A stretch of 44,479 nucleotides of DNA from Calditrichota bacterium (lineage in GTDB: Bacteria > Calditrichota > Calditrichia > Calditrichales > Calditrichaceae), in contig RQOG01000029.1 in the NCBI GenBank assembly GCA_003854985.1, positions 1 to 44,479 of the forward strand, in the 5' to 3' direction. A program made the position numbers and the translations under genes. Below the pieces are notes generated by a model. The model was not told the origin of the DNA. It was given only the letters and a program-made list of their open reading frames with translations, and searched no databases. Positions within the stretch are counted from its first letter, which is position 1; each line of letters starts with the position of its first letter. This document shows, one piece after another, positions 1 to 9,038 of the stretch.

Positions 1-423
1 AAAACCGGACAATCCCTGTGCGCTCTGAGCAATTTTTATAGCAGATAAGGCAACGGCACCCCCTAATAATTCAAACACGATCGATACAGTCGTTGAAGTG
101 GGCAGGCCATAAGTATTAAAAAGATCAAGCAGAATAATGTCTGTTATCATTACGGAAAGAAATATGGTCATCATTTCCGGCATCGTAAAAAAATTAGGAT
201 GGAAAATACCTTTACGGGCAACTTCCATCATCCCACTGGAGAATATCACCCCTGCTATTATTCCCAGACTGGCAATCGACATAATAACAAAACGCGGCGC
301 AACCTTGGATCCTATGGAAGAATTAAGAAAATTAACCGCGTCATTACTAACGCCTACAATCAAATCGAATATGGCAAAACTGAACAAAATAATTACGGCA
401 AAAAAGAAAAATTCCAAACCCAT
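1..423 (-). CDS. PiT-family inorganic phosphate transporter, N-terminal part (3' end outside window)
   Basis: Reading the minus strand from the ATG at 423 gives about 140 hydrophobic residues that run off the window. The PiT signature is clear: GVSNDAVNFLNSSIGS near residues 23-38, then several membrane segments, then GLPTSTTVSIVFELLGGA, the family's P-x-S-T-T element. PiT proteins import phosphate, and sometimes metal-phosphate complexes, across the inner membrane using an ion gradient. The start is set by an in-frame stop 14 codons upstream and an AGGG about 8 bases before the ATG. Family assignment is firm; whether the complete protein is a short PiT or the long form common in Bacteroidota cannot be seen. 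Confidence 0.9.
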   Translation of the reverse strand, partial: MGLEFFFFAVIILFSFAIFDLIVGVSNDAVNFLNSSIGSKVAPRFVIMSIASLGIIAGVIFSSGMMEVARKGIFHPNFFTMPEMMTIFLSVMITDIILLDLFNTYGLPTSTTVSIVFELLGGAVALSAIKIAQSAQGLSGF

Positions 424-639
424 AGTAATCCCTGGTAAAAAGGTTAGAATAATATTAGTTCCATGTTAGAATTTATATAATTCTTATTTACCGGACAAAT
501 CTCTTTTTAACCTCCGGAATTAATTATTTGATTTAAAAATGAAATTAAATCTAATGTGGTTATTAAATCCTAAAATTTTTAGATTATATATATTGTGTTT
601 TATAATTTTCAATTTTGAAATATAATGCATGGGTGATAA

Positions 640-1545
640 ATGAAAAATGTTGTCTGGAATGAATCAAATATAGCTGATCAAAGCGATAAAACGATTATAA
701 TTACAGGTTCCAATAGCGGTATTGGTTTTGAAGCGGCAAAGGTTCTGGCCGGGAAAAATGCCGAAGTTGTTTTAGCGGTTCGTAATGAAGAAAAAGGCCG
801 GAGCGCAATAGCAACGATTAAAAATTATTATCCGGGTGCCCGTGTTTCGATGATGACGCTGGATTTAGCTGATTTACAATCGGTATCACAATTTACCGCC
901 ATCTTTCAACAGCGATACAAAAATCTCAACATACTTATAAATAATGCCGGAGTAATGATCCCGCCTTATACGAAAACAAAAGACGGATTTGAACTGCAAA
1001 TCGGCACCAATCATTTTGGCCATTTTGCATTGACGCTGCAATTATTGGATTTACTCAGAAATATTAAAAATTCAAGAATCGTAAATGTCAGCAGCGGTAT
1101 GCATAGAATCGGTAAACTGAATTTTGATGATCTGAACTGGGAAAAAAGAAAATATATCGCATGGAAAGCCTATGGCGACAGCAAAATCGCCAATCTTTAT
1201 TTTACCTATGAATTAAAACGTAGAATCGGGGAATGTATAGTCATTGCCGCCGCGCATCCCGGATGGACAGCCACGGATCTGCAGAGAAATTCAGGCTATA
1301 TGATGTTTTTTAACAGGTTTTTTGCACAGAATGCAGCGATGGGTGCCTTGCCGGTTTTGTATGCCGCAGTGGATCCGAATGTCAAAAGCGGCGATTATTT
1401 TGGACCCGACGGCTTTATGGAAATGAAAGGGTACCCGAAAAAAGTGCAGAGCAATAAATTGTCAGAAGATATCTCTATTGCTCAAAAATTGTGGAAAATA
1501 TCGGAAAAATTGACCGGAATTACATCAGACTACAAAAACAGTTGA
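640..1545 (+). CDS. Short-chain dehydrogenase/reductase, retinol-dehydrogenase-like
   Basis: A 301-residue Rossmann-fold oxidoreductase. The nucleotide-binding glycine motif TGSNSGIG lies at residues 22-29, the NNAG motif near 100, and the catalytic pair is in AYGDSKIAN (Tyr and Lys four apart). A basic AVRNEEKG loop after strand 2 suggests NADP(H), as in the retinol dehydrogenase/WW-oxidoreductase branch. The natural substrate cannot be told from sequence. The gene stands alone between the phosphate transporter and a convergent permease; GGGTGA six to eight bases before the ATG serves as ribosome-binding site, and a TATAAT box lies at 621-626 without a clear -35 partner. Confidence 0.9.
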   Translation: MKNVVWNESNIADQSDKTIIITGSNSGIGFEAAKVLAGKNAEVVLAVRNEEKGRSAIATIKNYYPGARVSMMTLDLADLQSVSQFTAIFQQRYKNLNILINNAGVMIPPYTKTKDGFELQIGTNHFGHFALTLQLLDLLRNIKNSRIVNVSSGMHRIGKLNFDDLNWEKRKYIAWKAYGDSKIANLYFTYELKRRIGECIVIAAAHPGWTATDLQRNSGYMMFFNRFFAQNAAMGALPVLYAAVDPNVKSGDYFGPDGFMEMKGYPKKVQSNKLSEDISIAQKLWKISEKLTGITSDYKNS

Positions 1546-1583
1546 AAATATGTCCGGATTAATTTCACTGAATAAAAACGATC

Positions 1584-2942
1584 TCATTTAATTACCGCAT
1601 GATTCTTTTGCCTTCTGAAATAGTAATATACCGGTATGCCTAGTGAAACGGTTACCAACGCCAGTATTGACTCTACCGGTCGTTCCATGAAAGCCAGTAT
1701 TAAAATGGATAGGCCCGCAATTATATAAATTAATGAAGTAATTGGAAATCCGGGCTGTGGTAAAATACTCTGTTTTGTTCTTCTCAGCTTAAAAATGCCA
1801 AAAACAGCAAAAACAGGAAAAATTCCCAGTGAAAATCCCATATAAGTTAAAATCTGATCGAATGTCCCGGTCAGCGCAATCAATGAAGCAATGACGCTCT
1901 GAAGAACGATAGCCCGGCGCGGCACATGAAATTTAAAATCCACATCCGAGAGACTTTTGAAGAAAACATGATCTCTGGCCATAGCGTAATAAACTCTCGG
2001 CCCAAGGATTAAAAAAGCGCTTAAGGAAGAAAACAATGCAAAAGCAATCATTACCGATATGGCTGAGTCCATAGCTCCGCCAAAAGCTTTGGCTGCGGCC
2101 AGTCCGCTGATGGAGATGACGCCTTTCATTTCCGCCGGTTCAACCGCATAAATGTAAAACAAATTAATCAGAAAATATAAAATCATTACCATTCCGGTTC
2201 CTAATAGCAAAGAATAGGGCAGGTTCTTTTTAGGATTTTGTATTTCCGAACCGATATAGGTCGCCGCGTTCCAGCCGCTGTAGGCAAACATAATCCACAT
2301 TAATGAAAGTCCGATTGTTTTCCAGTTTAAGGATGAAGGTATCAGCGATTGATCTGACGAAAGATGAGCCCAGTCTCCCTTCCCAAAAGTAAACCCGGCG
2401 AAAATCAAACCGACGTTAAGCAGAATTTTTAGCAGGGTCAGCCAGTTTTGTACCCGGGCGCCAAACCTGATTCCCCGTAAATGAATACCGGTAAATAACA
2501 AAATTACCGCGACGGAAATCAACCGCTTTATCCATATTTCGGAAATGATGGTATTGGAAACAAAATATTCTGAAAATTGAGGGAAAGCACGGAACAGATA
2601 TTCAGAAAAACCAATGGCTGATGCAGCAATAGGCGCGGAGAATCCGGCAATCAGGGAAACCCAGCCGCTCAGAAAACCGAGCATCGGATGATAAAGTTGG
2701 GAAAGAAAAGCATATTCGCCTCCGGCCCGGGGATAAGCGGCGCCCAATTCTCCATAGCTCAGGGCGCCGCATAAAGCAATAATGCCGCCAACCAGCCATA
2801 ATAAAAGCATCAATAAGGGATTTTGCAGATCCTGCATTAAAAGACCGGAAGTGGTAAAAATACCTGCGCCGATCATGTTAGCGATAACGATATTGGTGAC
2901 AGGGAAAAGGGTTAATTTTCGGTCTAAATGCGCATCGGTCAT
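1584..2942 (-). CDS. APC-superfamily amino-acid permease
   Basis: A 452-residue, very hydrophobic protein with about twelve predicted membrane helices, the usual size of APC amino-acid permeases. The first helix carries NMIGAGIF, the family's unwound substrate-binding segment, and helix 6 carries FAYSGWNAATYIGSE, typical of the LAT/APA-like branch. It should move amino acids across the inner membrane by exchange or proton symport; the substrate is unknown. AAGGAA lies about seven bases before the ATG. It converges on the preceding dehydrogenase with only 38 bases between the stop codons and no clear terminator. Confidence 0.88.
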   Translation of the reverse strand: MTDAHLDRKLTLFPVTNIVIANMIGAGIFTTSGLLMQDLQNPLLMLLLWLVGGIIALCGALSYGELGAAYPRAGGEYAFLSQLYHPMLGFLSGWVSLIAGFSAPIAASAIGFSEYLFRAFPQFSEYFVSNTIISEIWIKRLISVAVILLFTGIHLRGIRFGARVQNWLTLLKILLNVGLIFAGFTFGKGDWAHLSSDQSLIPSSLNWKTIGLSLMWIMFAYSGWNAATYIGSEIQNPKKNLPYSLLLGTGMVMILYFLINLFYIYAVEPAEMKGVISISGLAAAKAFGGAMDSAISVMIAFALFSSLSAFLILGPRVYYAMARDHVFFKSLSDVDFKFHVPRRAIVLQSVIASLIALTGTFDQILTYMGFSLGIFPVFAVFGIFKLRRTKQSILPQPGFPITSLIYIIAGLSILILAFMERPVESILALVTVSLGIPVYYYFRRQKNHAVIK

Positions 2943-3438
2943 TCACAATTCCTTAAGGGAAATAATTATGAATAAATGCAAATCCGCTAAACAGCCTGAT
3001 TCATTGATCTAAACATCCGATCTAACGGATATTATAAAAAGTAGCTTCAAAAACGAGTATACAATCTTTTTCAGTAAACAACAAATCAGTCGTGCATTTA
3101 TCCGGATTGAGATTTTAGAAACAATTAAAGTCTTTTTAAGATCATTTTTTTATCTTTCATATCAATTTTGATATTGTTATTTAGAATGAACATAGCCTAA
3201 TTTTTTTGCACCCTTCCGGATCGAATTGAAACCAAAATAAAAAATTTTAGTTTTCTTTTTCCGTGTTACAATATAAATTACGGGAAAATAAATTCTGTTA
3301 AAACAAACCCGGGAGCTTTGGTTATAAAAACAGTTTTCTTATAATAGTTATAATTGAATAAAACCATATTTCTTAATAAAAAAGTCAGGGAATTTTTCAC
3401 CATTTAAAATGTTTTGAGTCTTTAACTGAACGATAACT
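2943..3438. other. AT-rich intergenic region between divergent genes
   Basis: About 500 bases with no convincing ORF. It must hold the promoters of the leftward permease and the rightward barrel protein. A near-palindrome with arms TTTTCCGT and ACGGGAAAA lies near 3259-3290. A possible rightward promoter is listed separately. Nothing else recognisable. Confidence 0.5.
3318..3345 (+). promoter_or_regulatory. Candidate sigma-70 promoter for the outer-membrane protein gene
   Basis: TTGGTT, 16 bases, then a perfect TATAAT. The -35 is weak, and other TATAAT-like strings occur nearby in this AT-rich stretch, so this is only a candidate. It would give a leader of roughly 100 bases before the gene at 3451. 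Confidence 0.35.
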
Positions 3439-3450
3439 ATGGAGAACAAA

Positions 3451-4107
3451 ATGAAAAGAATAATTTTTGGCGTAATGATTTTTTTCTCAACCTCTGTTTT
3501 TGCGGATAATTTTGCCGGCGGGTTTATGATAGGATATAACGGCGGGCTGGGATTTGAAGGCGCTTTAAAAATTGGTCAGTTTGCCCAGGGATTTCCTTTT
3601 CATTTAAGAATTGGACTCGGATATACATCGGTTTCAAATCCCGGTAAAGCCTGGGACGCCCGGCGTATTTTTATAAATGATAATCAGGGAGGCGATCCCG
3701 AGAAATCCGGTCATTACTGGGATTTTAGTTTTGATCTGTTGTACAAAGTTTCTCTTTTTAATATGAAAGAAGGGTATGTATATTTCGGTCCGCGCTATTC
3801 TTCGTTTACCGGTAATTTTAATTTTGTAGGCGGTAACGAAGATTTCGATGTAACCAGCGGCCAGTGGGGGCTCGGCTCCGGGTTAATCGCCTATTTCCCG
3901 ATCTCTACGAAAATGAATTTTACCGCTGCAGGCGGACTGGTCTACTATTTTTCATCTACATTAAGCGGACATGATACGTCGTACAGCCCCGACGGCGAGC
4001 ATGTAAATGCCCGTAACGATTATGACTATGACGATGCAAACGACGCCATAAACCAGCCCAGGCTGGAATTCCGTGCGATGATCGGATTAAGTTTTGTTCT
4101 GAAATAA
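3451..4107 (+). CDS. Small outer-membrane beta-barrel protein, function unknown
   Basis: A 218-residue protein with a typical Sec signal peptide (MKRIIFGVMIFFSTSVFA, cleavage after Ala-18) followed by alternating glycine/aromatic-rich segments such as YFGPRYSSFTGNF, as expected for an OmpA- or OmpW-sized eight-stranded barrel. The last residues are FVLK, not a terminal Phe. An in-frame ATG at 3439 is possible, but GGAG seven bases before 3451 fits that start better and puts the signal peptide exactly at the N-terminus. It is a single gene followed by a strong terminator. No close family was recognised; porin-like or adhesive roles are guesses. Confidence 0.75.
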   Translation: MKRIIFGVMIFFSTSVFADNFAGGFMIGYNGGLGFEGALKIGQFAQGFPFHLRIGLGYTSVSNPGKAWDARRIFINDNQGGDPEKSGHYWDFSFDLLYKVSLFNMKEGYVYFGPRYSSFTGNFNFVGGNEDFDVTSGQWGLGSGLIAYFPISTKMNFTAAGGLVYYFSSTLSGHDTSYSPDGEHVNARNDYDYDDANDAINQPRLEFRAMIGLSFVLK

Positions 4108-4132
4108 AATATCGGTGGTTTTAAACTTACCT

Positions 4133-4169
4133 GGCCGGTCAGTCAAAGTGATCGGCCTTTTTATTTTTT
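4133..4169 (+). terminator. Rho-independent terminator of the barrel-protein gene
   Basis: Nine-pair stem GGCCGGTCA / TGATCGGCC with one G-U pair and a 7-base loop, followed directly by TTTTTATTTTTT. The T-tract overlaps the 3' end of the convergent dehydrogenase gene. There is no T-tract on the opposite strand, so it acts rightward. Confidence 0.85.
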
Positions 4170-4934
4170 CCTGTGTACCAATACCGCGGAACCCTGATCC
4201 GTGGCCATAATAATCACTTCGGCAATCTGCACATGCGGCGGTCGGGTGGCCACAAACAATACCGTTTCGGCGACATCGGTACCTGTCAGTGGTGTCATTC
4301 CCTTGTAAACATTATCCGCCTGGTTTTTATCGCCGTTAAAGCGGACGATGCTGAATTCGGTTTCCACCAGACCGGGATCGACGGTTGAAACCCGGATGGG
4401 TGTATCCATCACATCCATTCTGATGCCTCTGGTAAGGGCGTCAACCGCATGCTTAGTGGCGCAATAAACGCTGCCTTTGGGATATACCTCATGGCCGGCG
4501 GTGGAACCGATATTAATAATATGACCTCTTTGTCGTTCAATCATTCCGGGCAGAACTTCACGGGTCATATACAGAAGTCCTTTTATATTGGTATTGATCA
4601 TTCTTTCCCAGTTTTCTACGGAGGCTTCCTGAACTTTTTCCAGTCCGGCGGCCAGCCCGGCATTATTGATCAGGATATCTATCTCCCTGAAATCGTCCGG
4701 TAAAGATCGGATTGTTTTTTTTACCTGTTCATATTCCCGAATATCAAAACATAAATAGCAGGTACGGTTTTTATATTCCTTATTAAATCTTTCGGAAAGT
4801 TCCTTTAATCTGTTCTCCCTGCGTCCGGTGATAATCAGTTTAGCGCCTTTCGCTGCAAAAACTTCCGCGCAGGCTAAGCCGATGCCGCTGGTGGCTCCGG
4901 TAATCAGAACAGTTTTATTATTAAGCGATGTCAT
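4161..4934 (-). CDS. Short-chain dehydrogenase, YdfG-like NADP-dependent 3-hydroxy acid dehydrogenase family
   Basis: A 257-residue classical SDR. TGATSGIG at residues 12-19 binds the cofactor, and the Arg pair after strand 2 (TGRRENR) indicates NADP(H). NNAG near residue 90, a catalytic Ser in INIGSTAG and YCATK (Tyr-x3-Lys) near residue 155 complete the active site. The closest well-known relatives act on 3-hydroxy acids such as serine or 3-hydroxypropionate, but this family is broad. GGAG sits seven bases before the ATG. It lies back to back with the branched-chain operon and is unrelated in sequence to the dehydrogenase at 640. Confidence 0.9.
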   Translation of the reverse strand: MTSLNNKTVLITGATSGIGLACAEVFAAKGAKLIITGRRENRLKELSERFNKEYKNRTCYLCFDIREYEQVKKTIRSLPDDFREIDILINNAGLAAGLEKVQEASVENWERMINTNIKGLLYMTREVLPGMIERQRGHIINIGSTAGHEVYPKGSVYCATKHAVDALTRGIRMDVMDTPIRVSTVDPGLVETEFSIVRFNGDKNQADNVYKGMTPLTGTDVAETVLFVATRPPHVQIAEVIIMATDQGSAVLVHRKK

Positions 4935-5240
4935 CTGTTTCTCCGGGTTTTTTCCAAAGATAAAAATTTTGGAAACAGGATTCCACAGCTCCCTGAATCC
5001 GGCCTGTTTTATCCAGGATTTTTAATCTTCATGTGTAGTTTATAATCATTATTATCTGAATTTTGGGGAATAGTACTTATCATTAAACGGATTTCAAGAT
5101 TAGATTATCAAATAAAAATACTGGTTTTTTATGCAATAAGTATAGTTTTTATAAAATTAAAACCAAACATTCAAAGTTGTTGATATAAGCTGTTTTACAA
5201 AAAAAATACATTATACTATATAAAAATATTGATGTTAGTA
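4935..5240. other. AT-rich intergenic region upstream of the ilv promoter
   Basis: About 300 bases of strongly AT-rich sequence between the leftward dehydrogenase and the ilv promoter. I see no ORF and no clear repeat. It may act as an upstream promoter element or regulator-binding region. Confidence 0.4.
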
Positions 5241-5269
5241 TTGACACACCGGAAATTTTGTTTTAGATT
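5241..5269 (+). promoter_or_regulatory. Promoter of the ilv-leu-cim operon
   Basis: A perfect TTGACA (5241-5246), 17-base spacer and TAGATT (5264-5269, four of six matches). The predicted transcription start near 5276 leaves about 27 bases before the leader ORF at 5303. This is the best sigma-70 promoter in the upstream region. Confidence 0.75.
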
Positions 5270-5302
5270 GCCCGACAATTAATTATTAAATAGAGAATAT
5301 TT

Positions 5303-5455
5303 ATGCAATTTATCTGGGATAAAATAAGACATGGCTATCGTTCTCATACGATTATAGGTGTTTCCAGCCTGCATAATATTCTTAAAAATGTTTCAACAAA
5401 TATCCTTCTACTCCTCGTGATTCTCTTAAGCATTATAATTATCCTTATCGGATAA
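5303..5455 (+). CDS. Candidate branched-chain amino-acid leader peptide (50 codons)
   Basis: A 50-residue ORF between the promoter and ilvD. Its last third is almost entirely Leu, Ile and Val: residues 34-42 read ILLLLVILL, and residues 44-49 contain five more Ile or Leu. This is what a translated attenuator sensing branched-chain amino acids looks like, and it sits exactly where one is expected. The caution is that a hydrophobic run after a charged, Asn/Ser-rich N-terminal half would also make a single membrane helix, so a tiny membrane protein cannot be excluded. The ribosome-binding site is modest (AGAGA about 7 bases upstream). Its Leu codons overlap a segment complementary to the ilvD SD. 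Confidence 0.65.
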   Translation: MQFIWDKIRHGYRSHTIIGVSSLHNILKNVSTNILLLLVILLSIIIILIG

Positions 5456-5610
5456 TATATCGGTCGATCCCGAGGCATACCATTTCAGATTCACCAAGCA
5501 AAAATAAAAGGTTCCGGGATTGACCCGGAGCGGAAGGTTAATATTATAAGTCGACAGCCGGAGAATGGCCTGATCGGATAAATGATTTATAAACGTTAAG
5601 AGTTGGAGTA
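5409..5610 (+). promoter_or_regulatory. Predicted long-range pairing between leader Leu codons and the ilvD ribosome-binding site
   Basis: TACTCC (5409-5414) is complementary to GGAGTA (5605-5610), which includes the ilvD SD. CTCTTAA (5423-5429) is complementary to TTAAGAG (5596-5602). The two blocks are collinear, giving 13 pairs around an 8x2 internal loop. The upstream strand covers leader codons 36-43 (mostly Leu). A ribosome stalled there would free the ilvD SD; a free leader would hide it. This is an inference from complementarity only. Confidence 0.5.
5462..5531 (+). promoter_or_regulatory. Mutually exclusive RNA hairpins in the ilv leader
   Basis: Structure A: GGTCGATCCCG (5462-5472) pairs with CGGGATTGACC (5515-5525), 11 pairs with one G-U. 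Structure B: a local hairpin at 5511-5531, core TCCGGG-ATTGA-CCCGGA, reusing the same downstream strand. They cannot coexist. The leader stop codon ends at 5455, so a terminating ribosome would cover the upstream strand of A and favour B. There is no U-tract after B, so it does not look like a standard intrinsic terminator. Confidence 0.55.
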
Positions 5611-5613
5611 AAT

Positions 5614-7293
5614 ATGAGATCAGATTTAGTAAAAAAGGGATTTGAAAAAGCGCCTCACCGCAGCTTATTCAAAGCAACAGGAGTCATTAAGTCAGATGAT
5701 GATTTTAATAAGCCGTTTATCGGTGTTTGTAATTCATATACCGATCTGGTTCCCGGACATGTTCATTTACAGGGATTTGGAAAAGCAGTCAAAGAAGCCG
5801 TGCGTGAAATGGGCGGCGTGCCGTTTGAATTCAATACGATTGGTGTGGATGACGGTATTGCCATGGGCCATATCGGCATGCGGTACTCCTTAGCCAGCAG
5901 GGAATTAATTGCAGATTGCGTGGAGACTGTCGTCGAGGCGCACCGCCTCGACGGAATGGTGTGCATCACCAATTGCGATAAAATAGTGCCGGGAATGCTA
6001 ATGGCCGCGGTTCGCGTAAATATCCCAACGGTTTTTGTCTCGGGCGGTCCTATGGAAGCCGGTCAGATGCCGGACGGCAGTAAAGTGGATTTAATATCGG
6101 TATTTGAAGGAGTTGGAAGAAGACAGCGCGGGGAAATTGATGATAAACAATTGAAACTGTTGGAAGATCGCGGATGCCCTACCTGCGGATCCTGTTCCGG
6201 AATGTTTACCGCCAATTCGATGAACTGCCTGATGGAAGCTCTGGGAATCGCCATGCCGGGAAACGGCACCTTATTAGCAACGAGTCCTGACAGGATTAAA
6301 CTGGCGGTTAAAGCAGCCAAACAGATAGTCCGCTTAGTAAACGAAGATATTAAACCTTCTGATATTTTAACTGAGCGGGCCTTCAGAAACGCCTTTGCCC
6401 TGGATATGGCGATGGGTGGTAGTACAAATACCGTCTTGCATGCGCTGGCTATTGCCAATGAAGCCGGTTTGAATTTCGATTTAAAAGTACTTAATGAAAT
6501 TTCCGCAAAGGTGCCGTACTTGTGTAAAGTCAGCCCTGCTACCACTAAAGTGCATATGGAAGATGTGCATCGGGCGGGAGGTATTTCGGCTATCCTGAAA
6601 GAATTATCTAAAAAGCCGGGTATACTCGACCTTTCAGTACCAACCGTGACCGGTAAAACCATAGGTGAAAACATTGCGGATGCTAAAATAACCGATACCG
6701 AAGTGATCAGGACGATTGATAATCCATATTCAAAATCGGGCGGATTAGCAGTATTGTTCGGAAATCTGGCACCTATGGGTTCTGTAGTTAAAACTGGGGC
6801 AGTGGAAGAAAAGATGTTGAAGCACACCGGTCCGGCAAGGATTTTTAATTCTCAGGATGAAGCGCTTGCCGGTATTGGTGCACAAAAAATCAAACCAGGC
6901 GATGTGGTGGTTATCCGCTACGAAGGCCCGAAGGGCGGACCGGGTATGCCGGAAATGCTTTCCCCGACCAGCGCTATTATGGGACAGGGTCTCGGTAACA
7001 GTGTGGCCCTGATTACCGATGGCCGTTTTTCTGGCGGCACGCGTGGAGCCTGCGTAGGACATGTTTCGCCCGAAGCGGCGGAAAAGGGTCCGATTGCGGC
7101 GCTACAGGAAGGCGATCTTATTACGATTGATATTCCTGAACGCAGAATATCTGTTAGTTTAAGCGAACAGGAAATAAATCAAAGGCTCGCTCAACTTAAA
7201 CCTTTTGAGCCTAAGATTAAAAAAGGATATTTGGCGCGGTATTCAAAAATGGTAACGTCCGCGAATACCGGAGCTATTGTAAAATCGTTTTAA
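5614..7293 (+). CDS. ilvD: Dihydroxy-acid dehydratase
   Basis: A 559-residue IlvD, full length for the family. It dehydrates 2,3-dihydroxy-isovalerate and 2,3-dihydroxy-3-methylvalerate to the keto acids that precede valine, leucine and isoleucine, using an iron-sulfur cluster. Cluster and active-site cysteines are visible in [12 protein letters not shown] (about residues 117-128) and [11 protein letters not shown] (about residue 188 on). [10 protein letters not shown] and [10 protein letters not shown], conserved in the IlvD/Edd family, are also present. The ATG at 5614 has GGAG five bases upstream; that SD is complementary to leader codons. First structural gene of a nine-gene operon; ilvB follows after 24 bases. 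Confidence 0.98.
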   Translation: MRSDLVKKGFEKAPHRSLFKATGVIKSDDDFNKPFIGVCNSYTDLVPGHVHLQGFGKAVKEAVREMGGVPFEFNTIGVDDGIAMGHIGMRYSLASRELIADCVETVVEAHRLDGMVCITNCDKIVPGMLMAAVRVNIPTVFVSGGPMEAGQMPDGSKVDLISVFEGVGRRQRGEIDDKQLKLLEDRGCPTCGSCSGMFTANSMNCLMEALGIAMPGNGTLLATSPDRIKLAVKAAKQIVRLVNEDIKPSDILTERAFRNAFALDMAMGGSTNTVLHALAIANEAGLNFDLKVLNEISAKVPYLCKVSPATTKVHMEDVHRAGGISAILKELSKKPGILDLSVPTVTGKTIGENIADAKITDTEVIRTIDNPYSKSGGLAVLFGNLAPMGSVVKTGAVEEKMLKHTGPARIFNSQDEALAGIGAQKIKPGDVVVIRYEGPKGGPGMPEMLSPTSAIMGQGLGNSVALITDGRFSGGTRGACVGHVSPEAAEKGPIAALQEGDLITIDIPERRISVSLSEQEINQRLAQLKPFEPKIKKGYLARYSKMVTSANTGAIVKSF

Positions 7294-7317
7294 TTAACGA
7301 ACAGAAAGGGAACTCAC

Positions 7318-9036
7318 ATGGGACAAGGTGGACCAAAACTCTCAGGTGCAGAGATTTTTTTCGAGTGCCTTAAACGGGAGAAGGTGGAATATATCTTTGG
7401 TTATCCGGGCGGATCAACGCTTAAAATATATGAGAAGTTATATGACATAGATTTTTTACAGCATATCCTTTGCCGTCACGAGCAGGGCGCCACACACATG
7501 GCGGAAGGTTATGCCAAGGCAACCGGTAAAGTAGGGGTTGTGCTGGTAACTTCGGGACCCGGTGCTACCAATACGGTTACGGGAATTACCGATGCCTATA
7601 TGGATTCGGTTCCAATTGTCGTTTTTACGGGACAAGTACCCACCAGCCTGATTGGCAATGATGCCTTTCAGGAGGCGGATATTATCGGTATCACCAGGCC
7701 GATCACAAAACACAGTTTTCTGGTTCGCAATGTAAACGAACTGGCGCCATCCATAAAAAAAGCTTTCTACATTGCTTCCACCGGCAGACCCGGTCCTGTT
7801 GTAGTGGATTTACCCAAAGATATGATTAATTCCAGCACAGAATTTGTGTATCCGGATACAGTGGATATCCGGGGGTATAAACCAAAATATACGGGCCATC
7901 AGAATCAGATTAAGAAAGCGGCGCAGCATATTGCGTCTGCCAAACGTCCTGTGCTTTATGTGGGCGGCGGCGTTATCATGTCCAATGCGACTCAGGAATT
8001 ACGATCCTTTGCCATAGAATACGGTTTACCGGTAACTATGACTCTGCAGGGATTAGGCGCATTCCCGGGAACGAGCGAACTTTCGCTGGGCATGTTAGGT
8101 ATGCACGGCACTTATTGGGCGAATCAGGCTATTAATAATTGTGATGTATTGGTTGCACTTGGCGCCAGATTCGATGATCGCGTAACCGGAAAAATTGATA
8201 CATTTGCGCCTGACGCTTATAAAATTCATGTTGATATTGATCCTACAGCCATTGATAAAAACGTACTGGTTGATCTGCCGATTGTAGGCGATGTAAAGAA
8301 TGTGATCACGGAACTGCGCAAGGTAATGCCCGGAAAACCGCAGGTTGAAGAATGGATGAAAAAAATACAGGGCTGGAAAAAAGACTGTCCGCTGGAATAT
8401 GAAAAAGGCGATGGTAAATTAAAGACGGAGTATGTTCTGGAAAAAATTTCAGAAATAACAAAAGGCGAAGCCGTAATTGTTACCGATGTAGGCCAACATC
8501 AGATGTGGGCGGCGCAGTACTATAAATATATGCATCCCCGCTCCAATCTGACCAGCGGCGGGCTGGGTACGATGGGTTTTTCGCTGCCGGCTTCTATCGG
8601 CGCTTCTTTTGGCGTTAAAGACCGCCCTGTCTTTTCCATCAGCGGAGACGGCGGTTTCCAGATGAATATACAGGAACTGATTACGATCAAAGCGTATAAT
8701 CTTCCCATAAAAATTATCATCATTAATAACAGCTTTTTAGGTATGGTCCGGCAATGGCAGGAACTATTCCATGCGGAAAAATACAGTTTTACAAATCTCA
8801 GCAAAAGTAATCCGGATTTTGTTAAAATCGGTCAGGCTATCGGTATAGAATCTTATTGTACAGAGAATCCTGATGATGTTGATGATTTATTGAAAAAAGC
8901 TTTGAAAACCAATGATCGTCCGACTTTAATTGAATTTAAGGTTGTTAAAGAGGATATGGTATTTCCAATGGTTCCTTCCGGTTCTTCAATTTCCGATATG
9001 CTTCTTAAACGTTTAAATCCACAAAGGATGGTTTAA
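7318..9036 (+). CDS. ilvB: Acetolactate synthase, catalytic subunit
   Basis: A 572-residue thiamine-diphosphate enzyme that condenses pyruvate with pyruvate or 2-ketobutyrate in the first committed step of valine/leucine and isoleucine synthesis. The N-terminal domain shows GYPGGSTLKIYE and the catalytic glutamate in RHEQGATHMAEGYA; the C-terminal domain has the ThDP/Mg motif GDGGFQMNIQEL followed by IIINNSFLGMVRQWQELF. The length and the downstream regulatory subunit two bases away mark it as the biosynthetic AHAS, not a catabolic ALS. AGGGA precedes the ATG. Confidence 0.98.
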   Translation: MGQGGPKLSGAEIFFECLKREKVEYIFGYPGGSTLKIYEKLYDIDFLQHILCRHEQGATHMAEGYAKATGKVGVVLVTSGPGATNTVTGITDAYMDSVPIVVFTGQVPTSLIGNDAFQEADIIGITRPITKHSFLVRNVNELAPSIKKAFYIASTGRPGPVVVDLPKDMINSSTEFVYPDTVDIRGYKPKYTGHQNQIKKAAQHIASAKRPVLYVGGGVIMSNATQELRSFAIEYGLPVTMTLQGLGAFPGTSELSLGMLGMHGTYWANQAINNCDVLVALGARFDDRVTGKIDTFAPDAYKIHVDIDPTAIDKNVLVDLPIVGDVKNVITELRKVMPGKPQVEEWMKKIQGWKKDCPLEYEKGDGKLKTEYVLEKISEITKGEAVIVTDVGQHQMWAAQYYKYMHPRSNLTSGGLGTMGFSLPASIGASFGVKDRPVFSISGDGGFQMNIQELITIKAYNLPIKIIIINNSFLGMVRQWQELFHAEKYSFTNLSKSNPDFVKIGQAIGIESYCTENPDDVDDLLKKALKTNDRPTLIEFKVVKEDMVFPMVPSGSSISDMLLKRLNPQRMV

Positions 9037-9038
9037 TT

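Noticed and set aside
137..469. Rightward 110-residue ORF at the left edge
   Set aside because: It is the antisense shadow of the PiT transporter, whose signature motifs are on the minus strand.
5511..5531. Intrinsic terminator in the ilv leader
   Set aside because: The hairpin is strong, but the next bases are GGAAGG with no U-tract, so it was recorded as a regulatory hairpin instead.
6063..6827. Long antisense ORF (254 codons) inside ilvD
   Set aside because: Shadow of a strongly conserved gene; no ribosome-binding site or recognisable protein features.
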